A stretch of 64,000 bases of DNA, from assembly GCA_020650975.1 (NCBI GenBank), contig JAIPMN010000565.1, positions 1 to 64,000 of the forward strand. The letters run 5' to 3'. The stretch is from Apostichopus californicus (taxonomy: Eukaryota > Echinodermata > Holothuroidea > Aspidochirotida > Stichopodidae). The position numbers and the translations under genes are program-made. The notes below the pieces were generated by a model, which made no database searches, was not told where the DNA came from, and saw nothing but the letters and a program-made list of their open reading frames with translations. Of this stretch, positions 57,501 through 64,000 are shown piece after piece; positions within the stretch are counted from its first letter, which is position 1, and the number at the start of each line of letters is the position of its first letter.

Positions 57501-60500
57501 TTCTTCCAGCTTCCTCTTAAAGTTTTCCTGCAATTAAAGTAATGTGAAATATAGAATTTGTTTTATTTAATTTAGCTGAACATACATATGCTCTCCAAAC
57601 AATCATTTTGTAAACACAGGTGTATGGAACGCGGAAAGGGTCAACGTGAGGCGCCGTCCACTCAGAAATGGTCGTTCACCCAGAAACCGTCCACTTTGAG
57701 ATCGCCGCTCAAATGCAAGCAGCCGTCCATTTTGAAATCGCCGTTTAACGTGAGGCGCCGTCCACTTAGAGATGGCCGTTGATACACAGACCGTCTAATC
57801 AGAGATTGCCGCGCAAACACACCCAACTTTTCGGGAACCGTCCATTCAGAAATGGCCGTTGACTTAGAAACCGTCGCGACTGAGAAATGGTCGTGATTCA
57901 GAAATCGTCCATTCAGAGATTGTTCACTCAGAGATCGTCGTCTCAGAGATCGTCCATTTGAGTGACAGCCAAACTTGCATATATATATCGTGGGCGGGGC
58001 GTGAACTTTTCAATCACAGAGTCGAGGTGCGTCGACCGTTCGCACTCGTACTCGTTCATTGAATTTTCAATCACAAATTTAAATAGATCAAAACGATGAT
58101 ATACAACTCGAGGAATTTGTGAAAATCGGTTTCACTGACAACAGAAGAACGGCAGATATGCTTGATTGCAGTGAATCAACTGTTAAAAGGAGGCGTGCTT
58201 CTTGAGGCCTCTGGAAAAAAGATGGATCTTTCGCAATACAAACCTAACGTTAGTATGATGAGTGTATGATTACGGTGCTGGTATTCCTCAGCTTGCGGCC
58301 AATCCCTAATACTAGACTTGACCCTCATACTCGTTTGTTTTGATCCATTTCATTCAGTATCGGTTCGTACTCAATCTTCGGGAGTTTGTGCATGTTGAGA
58401 CGACGTACAATTAAGCCCGTTAGTATTTTTAATTAATAATTCGTGATTACCAGTTGTAATTTTCCCCAAAAAATTATTGATTTGTTAGAACGAATTATAA
58501 TTTTGCTGTTAAGAAATACTTTTATGTTTTAATGAAATATTACTTGTTAAAAATGAGTTATTACTTCATAATTATGAAATTTTAATTTGTAACAATTTAT
58601 GTCGTATTAATAAGTACAACACATGAAGAATTTTTAACATGCAATTATAAACATTTTTATTTCATACGAGTTGTAATTTCTTTAAATGATTATTGATTTG
58701 TTAATACAATTTATTTGTTTTAATGATATGCTATTACATTTGTCATGAAACGTTACTTGGTAACACTGAATTTACTAATTCATAATAAGGGATCATTAAG
58801 TGTTTACAATGTTTGAAAATTTGTAACAGCTAGTGGAATTACTATTGTGTAATGCCTATAGTATTTCATAGTTACAATTTATTAATTCATTATTGTAAAT
58901 TAAAAATTAAATGTTAACATTTGTAGTTACCAGGGTTAACAGTTATGATCATCTATGGTCATCATCGACACACATCACATTTTTCCATTGCCAAGAATAT
59001 GTTAATTTTGATGCTCAGTTACTGAAGGCATCACTTTCTTTTATTTTGACAAATGCTGAGCACATGGAAGGTCAAATCTCGGACAAATTGATTAGACCAA
59101 TGAAAAAAAAACTGGCCCTAGCGACGTATGTTATTACTTTCCAAATTAGTTATTCATGTTTGTCTATGAGTTGCCTGTTCCCTTTCGAAGTTGAGGGAAA
59201 CTTCTTCGGCATTTTCGACCGCCAACGTGTGGATTATTTCTTCCATCTTATTTCTTTTGGATTCTGGAAACTTTCATTGCATGTGGTCTTCGGTGTACCG
59301 AGACGAAATTACTCTCCTGAAAAAGGGAGGGGCGCCGCAGGGACGACTTGAATGAGCCGGGAACAACAGCGTTCTACTGTAACAGCTCGGTGTACGTTAC
59401 TGGGCGGGAGCACAGCCGTACATAGTCCGCACCCACTTATTGCATACGTATATAGCCATTGTAAAGGGAGGACGAATTCTAAGTAGGCGGGGCTCAGCAT
59501 CGACCGGCGATTTGTAAGTGGACGATTTCTGAGTCAACGGCCATTTCTGAATGAACGGTTTCTGTACTTCAACGGCGATTTCAAAATGGGCGGCTGCTGC
59601 ATTTGAGCAACGATCTCTGAGTGGACGGTCTCTGAGTGGACAACCATCTCTGAGTGGACGGCGCCTCACGTTAAACGGCAATTTCTAAGTGGGCGGCTGC
59701 TTGCATTTGAGCGGCGATCTCTAAGTGAACGGTCTCTAGGTGAACGACCATTTCTAAGTGGACGGCGCCTCACGTTGACCCTTTCCGCGTTCCATACAGG
59801 TGAACCAGTCTGACCTTTCTGTTCCTATTGTAAAGTGGTGATCTGTCATGTGAACAGGAAACAGCCCCGAATCTTTCTCCAAACTGCAAAAAATCTTGTG
59901 AACTTTTAGTTCCAATCGGTCATACGAAATCCATATTACAAAACCAAGTATTACCATTTCCAACACATATTGCAATTTTACAGAATAATAAAAACTAGAG
60001 CTCACTTTTAAATTTTACTTTAGCTAGACAGCTGTTTATTTCAAAGACTAAAAGAAATCATTCCTTAATTACATTTATTTCAATTTCATTCATCAGTTTT
60101 TTTTATTTATTCAAGTCTCATTATTCCTAGCCGGACGATTACCTCGGACTCACTTTTTGGTTTACCTATGGATCTCTCTCATAACAGTTATTCTTGATAG
60201 AGACTATTTTTAATAATTTGGCAGAGGTCACTTTATTTTATCAGGTCTTTTTACATGATTTGCAGGCTTCTTGACTTACCCTAGCTATCTTCAGAGCTTT
60301 CGCAAGAGCCAGCTCCTTTTCCAAGGCAAATTCATTCTTCAACCGTCTTGTAGTTTCGGCAATTGCTTTCGCCACAGCTTCTTTCTTGAGTCTCTCACAC
60401 TCCTCCCACTGAGCTTTCAGAGCATCTTCCTTTTCTTTGGTCAATTTCCACGACAATTTGCTTAATCTTTCCCTCTCAAGTTGATCTCTGGCTTTTTTTA

Positions 60501-63355
60501 CTCTAAGGGCAGTTTCTTCCGCATTCTGCAAAGAAATAAAACAAATTATATTCTTGGACTGTTTATTCCTTCACAGCTTTTTTCTTAAATGTATGCTGGT
60601 TGTAATGTGTTTCGTTGTATCGCATAGCAAAGTGCTTTGCGCCACAAATGCCACATGATGTATCAACCATAGCCTAACACCAGTGACCCTCCTGAACATG
60701 ACCCAACCACGGCATAACATGTTTTGCAAACAGAACCTTGGCGTGTTAAAGCATTATCATAAATACTATTAATGAATGAATGCTAGATGATAAAAATATT
60801 TACTAAATTATAGCTGTGACTCATCACCACTATTTTCGGACGATTCAACTCTTTTCCAACCAACTTCCATTGCTGGAAACAGCACAGTGACTAACAGATA
60901 TTGTCATTCTTGAAGTACTTCTGTACAAAACTAACCCCTCCCCAATCAACGTAAAAAAAAAAAAAAAATTCTAAATGGAAATAGATTATGTCATTTTCAT
61001 GTAAGTTTAGCAGTGACACATCACAGACAAGGGTCAGGTAGAACTATATGATAGTAAAAAGTATCGAAACAACTTAAGTTTCTGAATATCGGACTTCTCT
61101 CCGACCAAATTTGATTTTGCTCGGGTCTTGGGACTGGTAACTAGCATCGTGACACGGTTAGCCCCTTTTCCCATCTCAAAAATAAAAATAAAAGTAACCA
61201 AAAATTTTGAAAGATAACTCTAAAGCTACCAAAAACATTGCAATGTCACTTACTCTCCTAGCTTCTTCTAGTGCTTTTCTCTTCTCATATTCTGCTGACC
61301 TATGAGCCTTTGCTAACTCTTCCTTCAATCTCTTGTCTGCATTTGCCTGTGTTTCTGCAATCGCACGCTTGACAGCATTCTCCTTTTCCAAACGAGCCCT
61401 CTCATTGGCCTCTTCAAACACCTTTCCTCCAACCTCTGTGGATGTATGAATGATTTAGGAAACAAAAACGTGACATAAATTGCATTATTGATTTAGTATC
61501 TTTATCAACTTCAATGACGTTAGAATAGAGTCCATGACCAGAACATAAGCATGATTTTTAATCACCACTTTAGGATTGTATTAAGAATCGAGCATGGGTT
61601 TATGTCTCTGATAGCAAATAAATAAGCCTCAATAATCTTCAATGCTAAGTAAGCAATCAACATCCAAAGATTGGTACCAAAGATCCCAGTACTGTCCTAC
61701 TAGCCAAAATTATAAACAGAAAGTTTTCATGAACCATGATGCAGGAACCCCCAACAATAACAGAAAAACCTTAGGTATCTTTAATATTCATAGACAAAAG
61801 CACTATGAAGTGGTTTGACAGATTGCGTGAAAAAGTTAAATGGCAGGAGGAAAAGTGTGTCTTACTAATATTTAAAATTAGATCTAACAGTTACTGTAGG
61901 TCTACGAATTGAAAGCCTAACTTAGGCCTAGGCTGGGGTATGTTATTCCGATTTCTCAGGGTTGAGATTGGCTTAACAACTGTGCATGGTTCAATTAGGC
62001 TGAGACTCTTCTTAGCACAATTGCAGAATACAATGCAACTAGAAAACATGGATTTTTTAAAACATGTCCTGTAAAACATGCAAATACCTGAAAATTCCGC
62101 CTGGCAGCATATTGCCAGCGGAACCACAGAGCTATTAGCTAACTAATGTTGGAATATATTTCAACAAAAAGCTGTAAACGATGTACTGTATGTTGAGTCA
62201 TTTTCAAAAGCAATTAGTCAAAGAGTGAGTTTGCTAAAATGTATTGCCTCTAAAGATAGACTAGACTGACAGTGACAACGAAGCTACCGTTTTATAAGGT
62301 GTTGTTCACGAGTTGCCTGGTATTCTGTGATTACTCCCTCTTTCTGCAACATTGGGCTGAAAGCAACATATCTGCATCCTTATTCCACTTATAAACTTTG
62401 AAAGGCCAATTCGACTACCACTGGCAAGCCTAGGCAATATGCCTACTTTACTAAGTTTAGTTTGATGACTAGGCCTACTACTGTACTACTACTACTATAG
62501 TCAGTATTGCGAATTTCGGAACACTGCGAATTTCGGACACCCCTAAGAAATGCACGATTTCACCATGACAACCTACAGGAAGAGCCAAATTTCACCAAAA
62601 AGTACGAAGCTACAGTTATTTTCTCTCCAAAATGACCCGTGTGCAAGTAAATACTTAAATATTTGTCAATAAAATGACGGAGATCTATGAAGTCTGTTAT
62701 AATTACTGAAAGAGCAACTGCGCCACCAATTTTATCACCAGCGCCACACTGTGGGACTGTGTGTCTGAAAATTCACAATATATACTCTAGCAAAGAAATA
62801 CCAGTTCCACAATCACAAGAATCTTCTTGGAATACAACATGAAAACAGTTTGCAGGAAAGAAAGTTTGACCGTGTATCGTAATATAACACACTTCTCTCA
62901 CCATATCAAGTACATTTTCAGGTGATTTATACCAGAAGATGTAGTTTTAGGGTGTTTTAAGGCTTAGGTGTCCGGAATTCGAAGTGTCCATGCTACTACT
63001 GTACAGTAGGCCTACTACTTCTACTTCTAGCCAGACCATGGCATGAATTAAATTAAACCTTGGTTCTAGTACATTCATCTAGGCCATTTGTCTACGAAAC
63101 TGTTGTGAACAGGCTATGCCTACCCTATCTAATGAATTACTGTGAAAATGATGTTATTCTAATTTTCAAGTTTAATTTATATGACTCTATGAGCATGGTA
63201 CAAGCAGTGTGAGTTCTGTTAAATAGGCCTAACGTTGAAGGCGTACCTTCAATGTCAGCATGCCCAATCCGTCTTGTCGATAGAGTTGTTCTTGTGAGTA
63301 TTCGTTCCAACAGCTCAAGAGAGTCACCTTGTCGTCGAAGACATCTTTTCGACAT
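54321..63355 (-). CDS. C6orf163-like coiled-coil protein, whole gene
   Basis: Six exons (63355-63247, 61435-61254, 60525-60280, 57527-57400, 56054-55985, 54557-54321) join with consistent phases into 323 residues. After a basic start (MSKRCLRRQGDSLELLERIL), residues about 45-245 are almost continuous charged coiled coil rich in Glu, Lys, Arg and Ala (EEANERARLEKENAVKRAIA, KKEAVAKAIAETTRRLK). The C-terminal 78 residues are different: DIQRDYKRFLDYTDGKYHSD, MKYDHNWDRRDSEDIDLYLL, ending MNFAPVTR. Length and layout fit vertebrate C6orf163 (329 aa), in which a long coiled coil precedes a conserved E/D...F.KYINYT-type segment. The family call is by memory of that pattern. Function is unknown; ciliary or testis roles are only guesses for such proteins. 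The gene is divergent from TPP2. Confidence 0.7.
55644..55838. mobile_element. MITE with inverted ends, copy 2
   Basis: Second member of the family at 52808. It shares the ends (CACCCATTTGGGATGA and CTGTCCCAAATCTGGCTG) and the interior, e.g. GCA(A/G)TA(T/G)GAATATCATGTTTCTAT and ACTGTCA. It lies in intron 5 of the C6orf163-like gene. Confidence 0.75.
55985..56054 (-). CDS. C6orf163-like, exon 5
   Basis: Short 70-bp exon encoding IENVRRVNRDEVAARELVQI and EFR. Acceptor TTTTTTTCATTCAG, donor TTCAGG|GTGAGT. The phases on both sides match exons 4 and 6. Confidence 0.85.
56240..56460 (+). repeat. (GTAT)n microsatellite inside a 150-bp tandem duplication
   Basis: About 13 GTAT units at 56357-56410. 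Sequence on both sides is duplicated: CTCCTTGCATTTTGA(T/C)T...ACATTTTGT(A/T)CCAAA occurs at about 56272 and again at about 56420. Intron 4 of the C6orf163-like gene. Confidence 0.8.
56530..56705 (+). repeat. Tandem repeat, period about 95 bp
   Basis: Two units starting TGACAAT(C/T): TCACCTATTATTGAAAC or TCACCTATCATTCAAAC, then ACACAT(C/A)(C/G)AGAG(T/C)(C)GTCCA-type blocks, AGAATAG and ATTGTC. Confidence 0.6.
56818..56990 (+). repeat. Dispersed repeat related to 10850-11010
   Basis: Contains TATTGCATCGCAAAATGCTA, AGCACTTTTTGTACACAGAA and GTATTTTATAACAG, in the same order as at 10850. Shorter resemblances (GCATCGCAAAAT) occur near 8590. Confidence 0.45.
57247..57335 (+). repeat. 44-bp tandem duplication
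   Basis: Two near-identical copies of a unit starting TACTCAAGCTTTGATATCTA and ending ATATAATCCTGAC(A/G)ATT. Confidence 0.9.
57400..57527 (-). CDS. C6orf163-like, exon 4
   Basis: Encodes ENFKRKLEETIKQTIEDCER to VDRLEG, ending in phase 2 at GGGAAT|GTAAGT. Acceptor TTAATTGCAG. A 2.17-kb DNA transposon ends only 96 bp upstream of this exon in the gene's direction. Confidence 0.9.
57623..57975 (+). repeat. Left array-type inverted end of the transposon
   Basis: Outer part identical in order to the right end. AACGTGAGGCGCCGTCCACT occurs twice, 106 bp apart (from about 57642 and 57748), so the end is itself a higher-order repeat. Beyond it come about ten CGTCCATTCAGAAATGG-like units. Confidence 0.85.
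58095..58205 (+). pseudogene. Transposase N-terminal HTH remnant
   Basis: Inside the 57623-59796 element. About 36 codons read as a helix-turn-helix (EEFVKIGFTDNRRTADMLDC followed by SESTVKRRR), resembling the opening of IS3EU/integrase-like transposases with a GFT...IA..LGVS..T(I/V).RR pattern, then TGA. The catalytic domain is missing, so this is a remnant of an autonomous parent. Confidence 0.5.
59500..59796 (-). repeat. Right array-type inverted end of the transposon
   Basis: Inverse of the left end over the outer ~160 bp. Internal units GTGGACGG(T/C)CTCTGAG, GGACGGCGCCTCACGTT (twice) and ACGGCCATTTCTGAATG mirror the left array but differ in number and order. Confidence 0.85.
60280..60525 (-). 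CDS. C6orf163-like, exon 3
   Basis: Residues 98-179 (NAEETALRVKKARDQ to AKALKIAR), central coiled coil with heptad-like spacing. Acceptor TTTCTTTGCAG, donor CTAGG|GTAAGT. Exactly 82 codons. Confidence 0.9.
61254..61435 (-). CDS. C6orf163-like, exon 2
   Basis: Residues 37-97, start of the coiled coil. Acceptor CATCCACAG|AGG, donor GGAGA|GTAAGT, phase 0 at its end. Confidence 0.85.
62502..63001. mobile_element. Pogo/Tc1-like MITE, about 500 bp
   Basis: Left end CAGTATTGCGAATTTCGGAA (with GCGAATTTCGGACACCCCTA after it) and right end (inverse) CAGTAGTAGCATGGACACTT, CGAATTCCGGACACCTAAG. The GAATTTCGGACACC core and CAGT start resemble pogo/Tigger-type termini. The right end is followed by TA; the left flank is not a clean TA. 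No coding capacity. Located in intron 1 of the C6orf163-like gene. Confidence 0.6.
63247..63355 (-). CDS. C6orf163-like, coding exon 1
   Basis: Residues 1-36 (to HADIE). Donor ATTGAAG|GTACGC, phase 1. The exon is open further downstream, but the join to exon 2 (E-VGGKVFEEANERA) is the only one that keeps the coiled coil in frame. Confidence 0.7.
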
Positions 63356-63827
63356 TCTTAACTGAAGGTCGTGTTCTCATCTAAGAATAAGATATGGGCA
63401 GATTCAATGAGCTCAGATTTATTATAAATATATTTATAAACAATCAATGTGGTGAAGGACCACTTGCTTATCCCAAAAGTTTATAAACATCACCGGCACC
63501 GAACACGTATTCAACATATGCACGGAATGCGGAAACAGGCTATAATTAGCAATAGTTTTACTGAATATCTGAATGCACTAGGCTACCGTGTTATTGCCTC
63601 TACTGGTCCACCTGTACTTTACCGTTTATGCACCTGTTCCGCGCCTGTGAACCTGATCGTGTTTGCGACGCTTTGCCATGGTAATGGTGAATATTCAACA
63701 CTTAAAAATGAATAATGATCATTTCCAATAATAGAGGGCAGTAAATCCACTACGCCTAACAGCTAGCTAGCTGTCGCCTTGCCCGAGTTAAGTTAGCAAT
63801 TTACTATAGTGTAGTAGGGGCCTGAAA
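63356..63827. promoter_or_regulatory. Divergent promoter region, C6orf163-like / TPP2
   Basis: Only 472 bp separate the two start codons, which point away from each other, so both promoters must lie here or overlap the first exons. I see no TATA box at a clear position. The 88-codon frame at 63449-63715 has no recognisable similarity and is probably not coding. Confidence 0.6.
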
Positions 63828-63992
63828 ATGGCGACCGTATTAATTGACAGAGACTTCCCAGTGGAGAATTTGCTGCCCAAAAAAGAGACAGGAGCCAGTG
63901 CGTTTCTCACCAAATATACCGATTACGATGGTAGAGGCGTAGTTATTGCAATCTTAGACACCGGTGTAGATCCAGGAGCACCAGGTTTGGAG
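63828..63992 (+). CDS. TPP2: Tripeptidyl-peptidase II, first coding exon (partial)
   Basis: Encodes the first 55 residues, ending in phase 0 at TTGGAG|GTAAGT; the gene runs out of the window. TPP2 is a very large cytosolic subtilisin-type (S8) serine peptidase that assembles into spindle-shaped complexes and removes tripeptides from peptide N-termini, largely products of the proteasome. The exon carries the family N-terminus ([23 protein letters not shown]) and the catalytic aspartate in [13 protein letters not shown]. That Asp is residue 44, the same number as in the human enzyme. The start is fixed by the length match and by the MAT opening shared with vertebrate TPP2. The histidine and serine of the triad lie in later exons not seen here. 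Confidence 0.97.
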
Positions 63993-64000
63993 GTAAGTAA

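Larger units (their letters stand above)
57623..59796. mobile_element. DNA transposon (IS3EU-like) with array-built inverted ends
   Basis: A 2174-bp element with perfect outer termini TATGGAACGCGGAAAGGG / CCCTTTCCGCGTTCCATA, flanked by an exact 6-bp duplication CAGGTG (57617-57622 and 59797-59802). The outer ~160 bp are inverted repeats at roughly 90% identity. Inside them both ends continue as arrays of ~20-25-bp units of the type CGTCCACTCAGAAATGGCC (left to about 57975, right from about 59500). TAY-type ends and a 6-bp duplication fit what is described for IS3EU elements. At 58095-58205 a frame reads LEEFVKIGFTDNRRTADMLD then CSESTVKRRR, like the N-terminal helix-turn-helix of integrase-type transposases, and stops soon after. 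No DDE core was recognised, so it is probably non-autonomous. It is inserted in intron 3 of the C6orf163-like gene. Confidence 0.9.

Noticed and set aside
57588-57782. 64-codon plus-strand frame with repeated PST/SP motifs
   Set aside because: Translation of the transposon's terminal repeat array; the mirror frame at 59397-59681 has the same origin.
63449-63715. 88-codon frame in the divergent promoter
   Set aside because: No recognisable similarity; it sits between two start codons where regulatory DNA is expected.

Overview
This is eukaryotic DNA from a multicellular animal. It is AT-rich, with long GT-AG introns and coding exons only 70-570 bp long, and about nine tenths of it is intronic or intergenic and full of short interspersed and tandem repeats. 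The recognisable proteins (FBXO45/Fsn, tripeptidyl-peptidase II, a C6orf163-type coiled-coil protein) are animal genes. Gene style and repeat types (tRNA-SINEs, a possible IS3EU element, hAT, pogo and L2/CR1-like remnants) suggest a marine invertebrate deuterostome such as an echinoderm. That placement is inference; no lineage marker was found.

Layout. (1) 1-855: upstream region with a hAT end fragment. (2) 856-30897, + strand: FBXO45 in two coding exons split by a 29.3-kb intron. The intron is packed with a dispersed repeat here called family R, two SINE families, an L2/CR1-like LINE tail and several local tandem duplications. (3) 30898-47560: FBXO45 3' region, then intergenic DNA with palindromes and degenerate tandem repeats and no gene I could recognise. 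(4) 50099-47687, - strand: a three-exon gene predicted by this reading for a small secreted protein with an aspartate tract. Its splice phases close exactly, and a poly(A) signal lies just downstream. I do not recognise its family. (5) 50100-54190: repeat-rich spacer with a tandem duplication across a 10-N gap, a nested MITE, and a broken LTR-retroelement fragment. (6) 63355-54321, - strand: a six-exon coiled-coil gene (C6orf163-like, 323 aa). One intron holds an intact-ended 2.17-kb DNA transposon whose inverted ends are built from short repeats. (7) 63828-63992, + strand: first coding exon of TPP2, running off the window and divergent from the coiled-coil gene across 472 bp.

The genes do not form an operon or an obvious pathway. 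FBXO45 is a ubiquitin-ligase adaptor and TPP2 is a cytosolic peptidase acting downstream of the proteasome, so both relate to protein turnover, but nothing in the sequence links them. The best candidates for something undescribed are the secreted Asp-rich gene and the array-ended DNA transposon. At a larger scale, short-range tandem duplications (about 44-390 bp periods) occur in many separate places.
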